Assembly: GCA_022824305.1 (NCBI GenBank)
Contig: JAJEAD010000086.1
Location: forward strand, 1-60,341
DNA from: Gammaproteobacteria bacterium
GTDB lineage: Bacteria; Pseudomonadota; Gammaproteobacteria; HK1
Direction of reading: 5' to 3'
Length of the DNA stretch: 60,341 nt
Shown here one piece after another: positions 7,900 through 17,243 of this stretch. The translations under genes were made by a program, and so were the position numbers. The number at the start of each line of letters is the position of its first letter. Positions within the stretch are counted from its first letter, which is position 1. The notes under the pieces were generated by a model. It ran no database searches, was not told the origin of the DNA, and saw only the letters and a list, made by a program, of their open reading frames with translations.

Positions 7900-9066
7900 T
7901 CAGCGCAGACCGAGGCCGCGAGCGATGACGCCGCGCAGGATCTCGCGGGTGCCGCCCTGAATGGTGAGCTTGGGCGCGAGCAGGGTGCTCATGCGCAGCA
8001 CCTCCTCCAGTCGCCCGCGATTGTCGGGGTTCCCGTCGACGAGCGGCGCGAGGTCCCGCACGATCCCGGGCAGCGCCTGGGCCCAGTTGGTGCCGAGGTC
8101 CTTGACCACCGCGGCCTCCACCTCCGGCGACCGGCCGGCTTGCAGCATGCCCGCAACCGACAGGGACATGTGACGCAGGGTCGAGAGTTGCGCCACCAGT
8201 CGGCCGATGCCCTGCGCCTGCCGCTCGCCCGGGTCGGCGCCGGCGCTGCGCACCAGCTCGTAGAGCACCGGGAGATTGTCCAGGAAGCGTTCCGGGCCGC
8301 TGCGCTCGTGGGCGAGCTCGGCCGTCACCTGCTTCCATCCCATGTTCAGGTCCCCGAGCAGGTGCTGCTCGGGGATCAGCGCATCGTCCAGCACCACTTC
8401 GTTGAAGTCGTGGTGTCCCGCCATGTTGAGGATCGGGTTCACCGTGATGCCGGGGGTGTCCATCGGCACCAGGAACTGGCTCAACCCGTGGCGCCGGTCC
8501 TTCCCGGTGGGCGCGGCGGTGCGCATCAGCGCAATCATGTAGTGGGAACGATGGGCGTTGCTGGTCCACACCTTGCGCCCGTTGAGGCGCCACCCGTCCC
8601 CGATGCTCTCGGCCCGGCTGCGCAGCGAGAAGAGATCCGATCCCGAATCCGGCTCGCTCATCCCGATGCAGAAGTAGCACTCGCCGGCCGCGATCCGGGG
8701 CAGGATGTCGCGGCGGATCGACTCCTCCGCGTAGCGCAGCAGCACCGGCCCGCTCTGACGGTCCGCCACCCAGTGGGCCCACACCGGCGCGCTCACCGCG
8801 AGCAACTCCTCGGTGACCACGTAGCGCTCGAGGAAGCTGCGTTCTCCGCCCCCGTACTGCGACGGCCAGGTCATGCCGATGAAGCCGGCCGCTCCGCAAC
8901 GCCGGCTGAACTCCGGCGCGTGGCGTCCCGAGAACCCTCCGCCCCCGTAAGGCACGAAGCTCCCCGCCTCCACCTCGCGATCGATGAACTCGCGCACCCG
9001 TGCGCGTATCGCCTCCGCCTCGGGCGGCAGCTCCACCGGATCGAAGTGCAACGCCGGCTCAGCCAT
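7900..9066 (-). CDS. acyl-CoA dehydrogenase
   Basis: A complete 388-residue acyl-CoA dehydrogenase. Family blocks occur in order: GFIGMTWPSQYGGGERSFLE, the FAD/substrate loop CYFCIGMSEPDSGSDLFSLR (about residue 135), the KVWTSNAHRSHYMIALMRT strand, and the C-terminal KLTIQGGTREILRGVIARGL. It is the first gene of a minus-strand run that continues with the acyl-CoA synthetase, enoyl-CoA hydratase and second acyl-CoA dehydrogenase, spacing 48 to about 107 bp. Together they look like one catabolic operon for a carboxylic acid. The length and motifs suggest a short/branched-chain or bile-acid/terpenoid-type enzyme, but the chain length is not decided by sequence. Confidence 0.92.
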   Translation of the reverse strand: MAEPALHFDPVELPPEAEAIRARVREFIDREVEAGSFVPYGGGGFSGRHAPEFSRRCGAAGFIGMTWPSQYGGGERSFLERYVVTEELLAVSAPVWAHWVADRQSGPVLLRYAEESIRRDILPRIAAGECYFCIGMSEPDSGSDLFSLRSRAESIGDGWRLNGRKVWTSNAHRSHYMIALMRTAAPTGKDRRHGLSQFLVPMDTPGITVNPILNMAGHHDFNEVVLDDALIPEQHLLGDLNMGWKQVTAELAHERSGPERFLDNLPVLYELVRSAGADPGERQAQGIGRLVAQLSTLRHMSLSVAGMLQAGRSPEVEAAVVKDLGTNWAQALPGIVRDLAPLVDGNPDNRGRLEEVLRMSTLLAPKLTIQGGTREILRGVIARGLGLR

Positions 9067-9540
9067 CGAGAAGCCTCATGCTCTCGCCGCGCTTCGCAGG
9101 GATCTCGTCACGATGCATCGTCCTGGTGGATGTCCGCTCATCGAGGGCATGACGGAACTGGACGGACTGTGCCACACGCGACTCCCGGGTTTCCTGTCCC
9201 AAGTGCCGCGCAGTCTTCCGCCGTGAGTGGCTCTTGTGACCATCCCTCGCATCGGCTCGGGTGCGTACCGCGACGGGTGCGCGGAGAGCAACATACATGC
9301 AGTGCCGCGACGCTTCGAGTGAGTGGGAGTCGGGAGAAGTCTTCGTACCGGACAGTCGGCCGCGCCGGCATTCGTTGCCGGGTGCCTCGTGCCGAAACCG
9401 CGGCGGGGCTCCGGGGAGTCCGCCTCGGTGGAGCGCCGTCCGGCCCGGTCAGGGTTTTCCATTCCGGGCCCGCTGGGCCATCATCACCCTCCGAGCGCCC
9501 GGAGGCCCTCCGGGCGGCATGCAACGCCAGGAGAGACCAG
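9067..9540. other. 474-bp intergenic region between divergent genes
   Basis: It separates the acyl-CoA dehydrogenase (leftward) from the alcohol dehydrogenase (rightward), so it must contain both promoters. The one structured element I see is a hairpin with perfect 9-bp arms, CGCCCGGAG at 9496-9504 and CTCCGGGCG at 9508-9516, ending 24 bp before the alcohol dehydrogenase ATG. No run of T follows it, so it looks more like a leader stem than a terminator. Open frames across the region are shadows of high GC content. No RNA gene is recognised. Confidence 0.4.
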
Positions 9541-10626
9541 ATGAAAGCAGCCGTGATGCGGGGAGTCGGGCAGCCACTCACGATCGAGGAGGTCGACGTG
9601 GCGAGACCGATCGGGCGCGAGGTCCTGGTGCGGGTGGCCGCCACCGGCGTTTGCCACAGCGACCTCCACATCATCGAGGGGCTCTATCCGGGCGACTTTC
9701 CGTGCATCCTCGGTCACGAGTCGGCGGGGGTAGTGGAAGAAGTCGGAGATCAGGTCAGCTACTTCAGCCCGGGCGACCACGTCATCTCCTGCCTCTCCGT
9801 CTTCTGCGGCCACTGCGAAGCCTGCGTGACCGGGCATCTCGTGAACTGCGAGCGCCCCCAGGACGTGAACCGCAGGCCCGGCGAAGCGCCGCGCTTGAGC
9901 CAGAAGGGTGAGGTGGTGCACCAGTTCTACAACCTCTCCTCCTTCGCCGAGTACATGCTCGTGCACGAGCACGCCATCGTGAAGATTCGCAAGGACATGC
10001 CGCTCGACCGGGCGGCGCTCATCGGTTGCGGGGTGACTACCGGCGTCGGCGCGGTGCACAACACCGCGAAGATCGAGGTCGGCAGCACGGTGGCGGTGAT
10101 CGGGCTCGGCGGCGTAGGGCTCTCCGCCGTCAACGGCGCCGCGATATCGGGCGCGGGGCGCATCATCGCCATCGACACCGTGGGCTCGAAGCTCAATCTC
10201 GCCCGGCACTTCGGAGCGACCGACGTGGTCGACGCTTCCCGGGAAGACCCGGTCGAGGCGGTGCGGAGAATGACGGGGGCCGGAGTGCACTACTCCTTCG
10301 AGGCCATCGGCCTCAAGGAGACGAGCGAGCAGGCGTTCGAGATGCTTCGGCCTGGCGGTACCGCCACCGTGATCGGCATGATCCCGGTCGGGCAGAAGGT
10401 CGAGATCGACGGAGAGAGTCTCCTCTTCGAGAAGAAACTGCAGGGTTCGAACATGGGCTCCAACCGCTTCCGCGTCGACATGCCCCGCTACGTCGACTTC
10501 TACCTCGCCGGCAAGCTGCATCTCGACGAGATGATCACCGAACGCGTGCAACTGGAGCAGATCAACGAGGCCTTCGCCGCGATGAAGACCGGCGAGGTGG
10601 CGCGCAGCGTCATCATGTTCAATTGA
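9541..10626 (+). CDS. zinc-dependent alcohol dehydrogenase
   Basis: A 361-residue medium-chain dehydrogenase. Catalytic zinc ligands are the Cys in GVCHSDLHIIEG (about residue 38) and His in ILGHESAGVVEEVG; the structural zinc site is the CGHCEACVTGHLVNCE lobe. The nucleotide site is VAVIGLGGVGLSAVNGA followed by an acidic residue in IIAIDTVGSKL, favouring NAD. The overall pattern resembles class III-like and aryl or mycothiol-independent alcohol dehydrogenases. The start follows AGGAGA and begins MKAAVMRGVGQPLTIEEV. A 1,518-residue frame running through it from 6070 is a shadow except for this part. It is convergent with the ABC ATPase gene. Confidence 0.93.
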   Translation: MKAAVMRGVGQPLTIEEVDVARPIGREVLVRVAATGVCHSDLHIIEGLYPGDFPCILGHESAGVVEEVGDQVSYFSPGDHVISCLSVFCGHCEACVTGHLVNCERPQDVNRRPGEAPRLSQKGEVVHQFYNLSSFAEYMLVHEHAIVKIRKDMPLDRAALIGCGVTTGVGAVHNTAKIEVGSTVAVIGLGGVGLSAVNGAAISGAGRIIAIDTVGSKLNLARHFGATDVVDASREDPVEAVRRMTGAGVHYSFEAIGLKETSEQAFEMLRPGGTATVIGMIPVGQKVEIDGESLLFEKKLQGSNMGSNRFRVDMPRYVDFYLAGKLHLDEMITERVQLEQINEAFAAMKTGEVARSVIMFN

Positions 10627-10669
10627 GCGAAACGCTCGCGCAGCGCGCGTGGTCGAGTTGACGGCCCGT

Positions 10670-11788
10670 TCAGGGCCGGGTGCTCCCGGCCTCGACGGTC
10701 GAAGCGTCGCGAGGGTCCCACCCGACGCTGATCCGTTCTCCCTCCGATGCTCGCATTTCGCCGCTGCGGTTCTGGATGCGGGCGACGATGGACAGGCCGC
10801 TGCCCGCGTCGATGACGTAGCGCGTCGTGTCTCCCACGTAGACCGCTTCGCGGACCGTGCCGTGGAGCGCAGTGCCTGATGTCCGTGCCTCGTCGACGAT
10901 GCGCAGCTTCTCGGGGCGCACCACCAGGTGGGTCCGTGCGCCATCGACGAGCGCGGTGTCGGCGGGCAGCGTCAGGCGCTGGCCTGCTTCGGTTTCCCCG
11001 CGCCAGTCGCTGCCGTCACGTACCACGGTGAGCGGAACGATGTTGGACTCTCCGATGAAGTCGGCGACGAAGGTGGTTGCGGGCCGTTCGTAGAGGGTCG
11101 CGGGATCGGCGACTTGCTCGAATCGACCGTGGTTCACCACGACGATGCGGTCCGAGAGCACCAGGGCTTCCTCCTGGTCGTGGGTCACGTAGATGGTGGT
11201 GATGCCGAGCTGCTTCTGCAGGCGCTTGATCTCGAGCTGCATGTCCTCTCGGAGCTTGCGGTCGAGCGCGCCCAGCGGCTCGTCCATGAGCAGCACGAGG
11301 GGGTTGAACACCAGGGCCCGGGCGAGCGCGATGCGCTGCTGCTGGCCCCCGGAGAGCTGGCTCGGGGAGCGCGAGCCGTGGTCGGGGAGCCGGACCAGCT
11401 CCAGCGCCTCGGCGACCATGCGCCGGCGGCGAGCCTTGGGCACCTTGCGCATCCGCAAGGGAAACTCGATGTTCTCCGCCACGCTCCGATGGGGAAAGAG
11501 GGCGTAGTTCTGGAACACCATGCCGAAGTCGCGCCGATAGGCGGGCACGCCGGCCAGCGACTCTCCGTCGATGTAGATGTCGCCGGCACTCGGGTCCACG
11601 AACCCCGCGATCATCATCAGGGTGGTCGTCTTGCCCGAGCCGCTGGGCCCCAGCAGCGTGATGAACTCCCCGCTCGCGACGGACAGCGACACGTCGTCGA
11701 CCGCGACGACGTCGCCGAATCGCTTTGCCAGGCTCTCGAGGCGCAGGTGCGGCTCAGGCACCGGCCCGGGAGCCCCGGCCGCCGCCAT
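10670..11788 (-). CDS. ABC transporter ATP-binding protein, polyamine/spermidine type
   Basis: A 372-residue PotA-like ATPase that powers uptake at the inner membrane. Walker A is LLGPSGSGKTTTLMMIAGF, the Q-loop MVFQNYALFPHRSV, the signature LSGGQQQRIALARAL, Walker B VLLMDEPLGALD, and the H-loop YVTHDQEEAL. The C-terminal third carries a TOBE-type region (HLVVRPEKLRIV) as in spermidine/putrescine and iron systems. Its ATG overlaps the stop of the ureohydrolase gene upstream (ATGA), so expression is coupled to it. The other transporter parts lie further upstream on the same strand. It is the last gene of this run. Confidence 0.93.
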   Translation of the reverse strand: MAAAGAPGPVPEPHLRLESLAKRFGDVVAVDDVSLSVASGEFITLLGPSGSGKTTTLMMIAGFVDPSAGDIYIDGESLAGVPAYRRDFGMVFQNYALFPHRSVAENIEFPLRMRKVPKARRRRMVAEALELVRLPDHGSRSPSQLSGGQQQRIALARALVFNPLVLLMDEPLGALDRKLREDMQLEIKRLQKQLGITTIYVTHDQEEALVLSDRIVVVNHGRFEQVADPATLYERPATTFVADFIGESNIVPLTVVRDGSDWRGETEAGQRLTLPADTALVDGARTHLVVRPEKLRIVDEARTSGTALHGTVREAVYVGDTTRYVIDAGSGLSIVARIQNRSGEMRASEGERISVGWDPRDASTVEAGSTRP

Positions 11789-12744
11789 CACTGATCCGCG
11801 CCTCCCCGGCGCGCGAGCGCGAGCAGGCACAGGAACTCGAAGGCGAGCGTCGCCCCGCAAGTCGCGGAGATGCGGCTCGTGTCCAGGGGCGGATTGACCT
11901 CCATCACGTCGAAGCTCACGTAGTCGAGTCCCCCGAGCCCGCGCACTATCCCGAGCGCCTCTCGTGTCGTGAAGCCCCCGATCTCGAGCGATCCCGTGCC
12001 CGGCACGAAGGCGGGGTCGATGCAGTCCACGTCGAAGGTCAGGTGGACCCTGCGATCGCCCACCCGCGCCCGGATGTCGGCGATGACCTGGGGGATTCCC
12101 AGGCCTACGCAGTCGTCCATGGTGCGCACCTCGAAGCCCAGGTCGCGGGCGTCCTGGTAGTCCTCGGGGGTGTACACGGTGCCGCGCAGGCCCACCATGA
12201 TCGAGTGGGCGGTATCGACCACGCCTTCCTCGGCCGCGCGCCGGAACATCGTGCCTGCGTTGTAGCGCTGGGTGCCGTAGAAGGTGTCATAGGTGTCGGT
12301 GTGGGCGTCGAACTGGATCATCGCGACCGGGCCGTGCACCCGGCTCGCCGCGCGCAGCTCGGCGAGGGTCAGCGAGTGGTCGCCGCCGAGTCCAATTGGC
12401 ACGACGCCGGCCTCGTAGAGGGGACTGAGCTCGGCTTCGAGTGCGTCGAGGGTACGGCGAACGGAGCCCGGCACCACGGCCAGATCGCCATAGTCGATCG
12501 CGTGCAGGTGCCGGAAGGGGGAGACTCCGTGATGCGCGTTCGCGGGCCGCAGCGACGCGGACGCGTCGCGCATCGCGCGCGGCCCGAAGCGCGACCCGGG
12601 CATGCCGCCGGTGTCGGACGGCATTCCCGCGACGGCGGCATCCACGCCGTCCAGGCTGCGGGAGTGCGGCAGCCCCATGAAGGTGGCGATCCCCGATCCG
12701 CGCGGAGTGGCGAGCTGATTGGTGGGTCCCTGGGTCTTCGTCAT
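11788..12744 (-). CDS. agmatinase-family ureohydrolase (guanidino-acid hydrolase type)
   Basis: A 318-residue manganese/nickel ureohydrolase that would split urea from a guanidino compound. Metal ligands are seen in GLGGDHSLTL, MIQFDAHTDTYDTFYG and LTFDVDCIDPAFVPGTG. The N-terminus, GIATFMGLPHSRSLDGVDAAVAG, resembles the guanidinobutyrase/guanidinopropionase branch more than classical SpeB, so agmatine is only one possible substrate. It ends in a 1-bp-type overlap with the ATPase gene and begins 42 bp after the second ureohydrolase. Its place within an ABC uptake operon suggests that the imported solute, or its product, is the substrate. Confidence 0.88.
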   Translation of the reverse strand: MTKTQGPTNQLATPRGSGIATFMGLPHSRSLDGVDAAVAGMPSDTGGMPGSRFGPRAMRDASASLRPANAHHGVSPFRHLHAIDYGDLAVVPGSVRRTLDALEAELSPLYEAGVVPIGLGGDHSLTLAELRAASRVHGPVAMIQFDAHTDTYDTFYGTQRYNAGTMFRRAAEEGVVDTAHSIMVGLRGTVYTPEDYQDARDLGFEVRTMDDCVGLGIPQVIADIRARVGDRRVHLTFDVDCIDPAFVPGTGSLEIGGFTTREALGIVRGLGGLDYVSFDVMEVNPPLDTSRISATCGATLAFEFLCLLALARRGGADQ

Positions 12745-12786
12745 CGAGGGTCTCCTCCGGTTTCGGGCCGTCGCGGTCGCGCGGAC

Positions 12787-13803
12787 TCAGCCGATCAGGG
12801 CGCTGCCTCCGGTGGGCTCGAGGATCCGGCCGCGCAGAAACTCCACCAGGCCGCGGGCGGCGAGGTGGGCGGTCCGATCCCCCAGGTCGCGCGGGGGCGT
12901 CACCTCCACGAGGTCTACGGCGCCCACCTCCTCGGACTTGCCGAGACATTGGAGAGTGGTCAGGAACTCGATTGCGCTCAAGCCCCCGAAGTTGATGAAG
13001 CCGGTTCCCGGTGCGGCCGAGTTGTCGCAGACGTCGATGTCGACGCTCACGTAGATGGAATCGGTGTCGCGTCCGGCGATCGCGAGCGCCTCCGCGACCG
13101 CGCGCTCGACGCCCTTCGCGCGCATGTCGTGCACCGTCATCGCGGTGGCGCCGGAGCGCTGAACGAACTCCCACTCGTCGCGCCATGCGATGTCGAGCAG
13201 TCCGAGCCAGACCATGTTGGCGGGGTCGAAGCCGTCGAGCTCGGCAACCCGCCGCGCGTTCGAGCCGTGCCAGTACTTGCCGTGGCTGGGGTTGTCGTCC
13301 TGCAGGTCGAAATGGGCATCGACCTGGATGTAGCCGAAGCGGGTCTCGCCGAGCGCCCGTCTGCCCTCATGGTAGCCGAGCGCAAGCGGGTAGCCGACGT
13401 AGTGATCGCCGCCAAGCATTACGGGGAAGGCGCCACGGCGCACGATGCCTTCCGTGCAGGCGCGGATCTCCTCGGTGGTGCGCTCGAGCTGCGGTGAATG
13501 GATGGTCACGTCGCCGATGTCGCCCACCGCCGCGTCCTCCCGGAAGCGCACCGCGCTGCCGTCGCTCACGTTGACCACGCCGCCGGGGCCGGGTTCGCGC
13601 CATCGCCAGTTGATGCCGGTCGAGCGCTGTCGGATCGCGGCCGGGCCGAGGCGCGGGCCGATGGTCGAACCGGTGAACTCGCAGGGGATGCCGCCCGCCA
13701 CGATCATCCCGGGCCGGACCTGATCGAGGCTCACCCGCGGCCAGTTGAGGAAGGTGGTGCCCGAGGAGAAGGGGGCGATGGGTGATGAGGGCCGATCGGT
13801 CAT
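12787..13803 (-). CDS. second, divergent ureohydrolase (arginase/agmatinase superfamily)
   Basis: A 338-residue paralogue of the next gene, with the same metal-binding plan: MLGGDHYVGY, IQVDAHFDLQDD and VSVDIDVCDNSAAPGTG. Substrate-loop sequences differ clearly (FINFGGLSAIEFL instead of the usual GLT element, and NPSHGKYWHGSNARR after the second metal motif), so it should act on a different guanidino or amidino compound, or form a heteromer. The start gives MTDRPSSPIAPFSSGTTFLN. The frame continues open upstream to 14643 only because of base composition; that part is antisense-frame noise over the permease. Likely in the transporter operon. Confidence 0.85.
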   Translation of the reverse strand: MTDRPSSPIAPFSSGTTFLNWPRVSLDQVRPGMIVAGGIPCEFTGSTIGPRLGPAAIRQRSTGINWRWREPGPGGVVNVSDGSAVRFREDAAVGDIGDVTIHSPQLERTTEEIRACTEGIVRRGAFPVMLGGDHYVGYPLALGYHEGRRALGETRFGYIQVDAHFDLQDDNPSHGKYWHGSNARRVAELDGFDPANMVWLGLLDIAWRDEWEFVQRSGATAMTVHDMRAKGVERAVAEALAIAGRDTDSIYVSVDIDVCDNSAAPGTGFINFGGLSAIEFLTTLQCLGKSEEVGAVDLVEVTPPRDLGDRTAHLAARGLVEFLRGRILEPTGGSALIG

Positions 13804-14000
13804 TCGCGGCTGCTCCCTCGAGTCTCGTTCGGACCGTCTCGCAATCCACGGTCCGCGCTCGGGTGGAGTGTGCCATATCCCATTGTCGTGAATGGATTCC
13901 CGTTCGTCCTGGCTCCGGAAGCGGCAATCCACGGCAGGCAGTGCATCATGTTCCGGATTGCGTGTCAGCCTCTTTCTGCTTCCCGGGTGAGAGTCGCGGG

Positions 14001-14825
14001 TCAGCGGCGCTCGGTCTGCCGGCGTACGACGTGGAGCAGGACCAGCGTGACGATGCTGAGCACGATGAAGAGCGAGGAGGCGGCGGCGATGGTCGGGTTC
14101 GATTCGAAGCGAATGCCCTTCCAGAACTGGATGGGAAGGGTTGAGCCGGCGTTGCCGATGACGAAGAGCGAGATCAGGAACTCGTTGAAGGAGGCAAGGA
14201 AGGCGAGCAGGGCGGCGCTGAGGACCCCGGGCCGGATGAGCGGGAGGGTCACGTGCCAGAACGTGGCGACGGGGCTTGCGCCGAGGCTCATCGCCGCCAG
14301 TTCGTAGCGGCGATCGAAGCCCTGCAGCGTCGCGTACACGATGATGATGACAAAGGGTATGGCGAACACGGTGTGCGCGATGACCAGCCCCGTCGTCGTG
14401 CCGATCAGCCCCAGGTCGTTCAGAAAGAAGTACTCGGCCATCGCAATCAGGATCACCGGGATCATCAGGGGCACGACGAAGAGCAGGATCATCGCCTTCC
14501 TCCCCCGGAAGGTGCCGCGGGCGAGTCCGAAGGCCGCCGGCAGCCCCAGGGCAAGCGTGGCCAGCATCGTCAGGGTGGCGAGCAGGACGCTGTAGCCGGT
14601 TGCCCCGGTCCATTCGGGAATCGTGAAGTACGCCTCGTACCACCGCAGTGACAAGGTCTTGGGCGGAAAGATGATGTAACGGGTCGCCGAGAACGATACC
14701 GGGATCGTGAAGAAGGCCGGTACCACCATGAGGATGGACACCAGCACCGCGAGCCCGGCGACGGCGCGGCCTCCGATCCGGTACAGGTCGACCCGAGGCC
14801 CCCTCCGCAGAGCGCGCCCGCGCAT
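14001..14825 (-). CDS. ABC transporter permease, PotC-like
   Basis: A 274-residue inner-membrane permease with six hydrophobic segments, beginning around residue 20 (VAGLAVLVSILMVVPAFFTI). The cytoplasmic EAA loop that docks the ATPase is YELAAMSLGASPVATFWHVT, followed by LPLIRPGVLSAALLAFLASF. The gene starts 3 bp after the stop of the first permease gene, so the two are certainly co-transcribed. It is followed by a 197-bp gap before the ureohydrolase, in which I see no terminator. It forms a heterodimer with the PotB-like partner. Confidence 0.92.
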   Translation of the reverse strand: MRGRALRRGPRVDLYRIGGRAVAGLAVLVSILMVVPAFFTIPVSFSATRYIIFPPKTLSLRWYEAYFTIPEWTGATGYSVLLATLTMLATLALGLPAAFGLARGTFRGRKAMILLFVVPLMIPVILIAMAEYFFLNDLGLIGTTTGLVIAHTVFAIPFVIIIVYATLQGFDRRYELAAMSLGASPVATFWHVTLPLIRPGVLSAALLAFLASFNEFLISLFVIGNAGSTLPIQFWKGIRFESNPTIAAASSLFIVLSIVTLVLLHVVRRQTERR

Positions 14826-14828
14826 CGC

Positions 14829-15707
14829 CTACCTCGCCGGCGCGATCGGCCGGGCGAGACCGAACACGCGGTTGTAGAGGACGAGGATGATCGTCGTCGA
14901 CAGGAGCAGCACTACCGACAGGGCGGAAGCGAGGCCCCAGTTCAGCGTCCTGCGCCCCTGGGTGTCTATCAACTGGGCGATCATGGTCTCCGCTGTGCTG
15001 CCGAGCGCGGCGGGGGTCACATAGAAGCCGGTGGCGAGCACGAAGACGAGCAGACAGCCGGCCACTACTCCCGGCATGCTGAGCGGCAGGTACACGTGCC
15101 GGAAGGCGGCGAGCGGTGTCGCGCCCATGCCGAGCGCGGCGCGCACCAGCTCACGGTCGATGCTGCGCATCACGCTGTAGAGGGGCAGGATCATGAAGGG
15201 CAGCATGATGTGCACCGAACCGATCAGCACCGAGGGTTCGTTGAAGAGCAGGGTCAGCGGGCGCTCGATGATGCCGAGCGACTGCATGGCGGCGTTCAGA
15301 GGTCCCTTGCGGCCGAGGATGATCATCCAGGCGAAGGTGCGCACCAGCTCGCTGGTCCACAGCGGCAGGACGACGGAGATGAGGAGCAGCCCGGCTGCCC
15401 GGCCCCGGACGTGCGCCAGCAGGTAGGCGACGGGATAGCCGAGGACCAGGGCGATGAGCGTGACGATGGCGGAGAGCCGGAAGGTGTTGACCAACACCCT
15501 GCCGTAGCCGCCGACCTCGACGAGCGCCCGGAAGTTGTCCAGGGTCGGGTCCGGGTCGAAGACGCTGCGCAGCAGCATCTGCCCGAGGGGCAGGGCGAAG
15601 GCGAGCAGCATGAAGAGGACGGCGGGGACGCAGAGGAGCAACCAGATGTTGCGCCGGACCCAGGGGTGGAAGCGGGTCCGGGCTCTCGACTGCCGCCGCG
15701 CGATCAT
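14829..15707 (-). CDS. ABC transporter permease, PotB-like
   Basis: A 292-residue permease with about six transmembrane helices. The first is IWLLLCVPAVLFMLLAFALP; the EAA loop is LVRAALGMGATPLAAFRHVY followed by LPLSMPGVVAGCLLVFVLA. The region FDPDPTLDNFRALVEVGGY matches the periplasmic stretch of PotB-type permeases for spermidine, putrescine and related cations. The start ATG (MIARRQSRARTRF) is preceded by GGGAGA at suitable distance. It sits between the binding protein and PotC-like genes, the standard potABCD-type set though in a different order with the ATPase last. Confidence 0.92.
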   Translation of the reverse strand: MIARRQSRARTRFHPWVRRNIWLLLCVPAVLFMLLAFALPLGQMLLRSVFDPDPTLDNFRALVEVGGYGRVLVNTFRLSAIVTLIALVLGYPVAYLLAHVRGRAAGLLLISVVLPLWTSELVRTFAWMIILGRKGPLNAAMQSLGIIERPLTLLFNEPSVLIGSVHIMLPFMILPLYSVMRSIDRELVRAALGMGATPLAAFRHVYLPLSMPGVVAGCLLVFVLATGFYVTPAALGSTAETMIAQLIDTQGRRTLNWGLASALSVVLLLSTTIILVLYNRVFGLARPIAPAR

Positions 15708-15803
15708 GTCAGTCTCCCGGCCGTGCGGCCGCGCTCCGTGAGCCACGGCGGAACCGGTGCCGCGCGAAGCTCCGCGCGGCACCGGCAAGAGCCTACCCGG
15801 CGG

Positions 15804-16988
15804 CTAGAGAATCCAGGTCGCCCACTTCTCGTAGACCAGCTCGAGGTTGGTCTTGCCGTCGTCGTTCAGCGCCGACCACCATTCCGGGTTCGGCGGCACC
15901 TGGCGCACGAGATGCTTGGGATTGCCGAGCGACACCTCCGCCACGTCGGGAGCCAGCAGGTCGGTGGCGGCCGCGACCACCGGCGCGATGGGATAGCGCC
16001 TCACGAATTCCGCCTGCACGTCGGGACGGTAGCAGAACTCGATGAAACGCAGCGCGTTCTCGGGGTGCGGCGCGCCCCTGGGCATCACCCAGGCGTCGAA
16101 GTAGAGCAATCCCTGCTCCCATGACATCCCTACCGAAGCCCCTTCCGTGATTGCATTGGTGAGAGAGCCGTTGCCGCCCGGTGCGGCGGCGAGCTCCCCC
16201 TGGACGAGGAGCTGGGTCGCGTCGGCGGAGTACCCCGTCCACTTCGTGATGTGGTCCCTGAACCCGCTCAGCAGCTCGAAGCCCTCGTCGATGTCCATCG
16301 GGTAGAGGTCCTCCACCGCGACGCCGTTGGCGAGGAAGGGAACCTCCAGCGGGGGCGGCTCGAAGTCCATGGACGTGAGGCCGCGCGGGCCGGGAAAGCG
16401 TTCGACATCCCAGAACTCCGCCCAGTTCGTGGGGTGCTCGGCCTCGCTGAAGTAGTCGAGACTGTAGCCGAGGTTCATCGCCCAGAAGTAGATGCCGACG
16501 CTGTGCTTGCCGCGCACCACGGGATTGATGCCGTCGACGATGTCGGCGTTCATCGCCGAGTAGTCGATCTCTTCCAGGAATCCCTTGTTGGCGAGGGTAT
16601 AGGCGCCGACGAAGGAGTTGTTCGACAGGTCCCACTCGACATTGCCCGATTCGACCTGGGCCTGGAGCAGCGCGATCTCGGGCTGCTGCGGTGCGAGCAC
16701 GACCTCGATCCCGGTCGCCTCGGTGAAGGGAGCGAACTGGGCCGCGCGCTGGGCGTCGCCGAATCCGCCGCCCCAGCTCGCAACGACAATCTGGTTGCTG
16801 CCGTGGGAGTCTGCCCGGGCAGGCCTCGATGCCAGGGTCAGGGCGCTTCCGGTGACGCCGAGCAGCGCCGACATCATCGGAGTCGAGAGGCCGAGCGCGG
16901 AAGCCCGTTTCAGGAAATCCCGGCGCGAGGACCGATTGGCGGCCAGGTCGTCAGCGAGCCTGCGATACTGGTCGAGCTTGTTCTGCAT
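15804..16988 (-). CDS. periplasmic solute-binding protein, spermidine/putrescine type, Tat-exported
   Basis: A 394-residue family 1 extracellular solute-binding protein. A twin-arginine motif SSRRDFLKRAS (about residue 21) precedes a hydrophobic stretch and an SRPARADSHG cleavage region, so export by Tat is expected. The mature part starts NQIVVASWGGGFGDAQRAAQ, as in PotD/PotF-like proteins, with VEWDLSNNSFVGAYTLANKG and HPENALRFIEFCYRPDVQAE later. It should bind a small cationic or guanidino solute and present it to the permeases. It is separated by 96 bp from the PotB-like gene. The ligand is inferred from the two ureohydrolases in the operon. Confidence 0.9.
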   Translation of the reverse strand: MQNKLDQYRRLADDLAANRSSRRDFLKRASALGLSTPMMSALLGVTGSALTLASRPARADSHGSNQIVVASWGGGFGDAQRAAQFAPFTEATGIEVVLAPQQPEIALLQAQVESGNVEWDLSNNSFVGAYTLANKGFLEEIDYSAMNADIVDGINPVVRGKHSVGIYFWAMNLGYSLDYFSEAEHPTNWAEFWDVERFPGPRGLTSMDFEPPPLEVPFLANGVAVEDLYPMDIDEGFELLSGFRDHITKWTGYSADATQLLVQGELAAAPGGNGSLTNAITEGASVGMSWEQGLLYFDAWVMPRGAPHPENALRFIEFCYRPDVQAEFVRRYPIAPVVAAATDLLAPDVAEVSLGNPKHLVRQVPPNPEWWSALNDDGKTNLELVYEKWATWIL

Positions 16989-17243
16989 GGTGACTACCTC
17001 CCTTCGCAGATCTGCCCGGGTGGCGGCGCATGCCTTGAGTCTCCGCCGACGCGGACGTGTGGATGGTGCACTCGGAGAGGCTACGCCTGCCCCCGGAGAG
17101 CGTCAACGAAGCCGGGTTCGATGCGGTGGTCGCGCTATCGCATCCGTGACCGAATGCAGTTGCCACATTGATGTACGCAGGAGCGCCTGTCGGTGTGCGA
17201 ATTCGTCGCCTTCGTCCGCCTCGTGCGCACACCAACGCACGCT

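Noticed and set aside
9496..9516. 9-bp-arm hairpin before the alcohol dehydrogenase as a riboswitch or terminator
   Set aside because: Too small, no poly-T tract and no conserved aptamer features.
6070..9540. Very long plus-strand open frame (over 1,100 codons) leading into the alcohol dehydrogenase
   Set aside because: It runs opposite four recognisable minus-strand genes and has low-complexity Arg/Gly/His-rich composition typical of antisense high-GC frames; only the part from 9541 is real.
17100..17160. Possible tRNA from a GGGTTCGATGC stretch
   Set aside because: No matching acceptor or anticodon stem can be folded around it.
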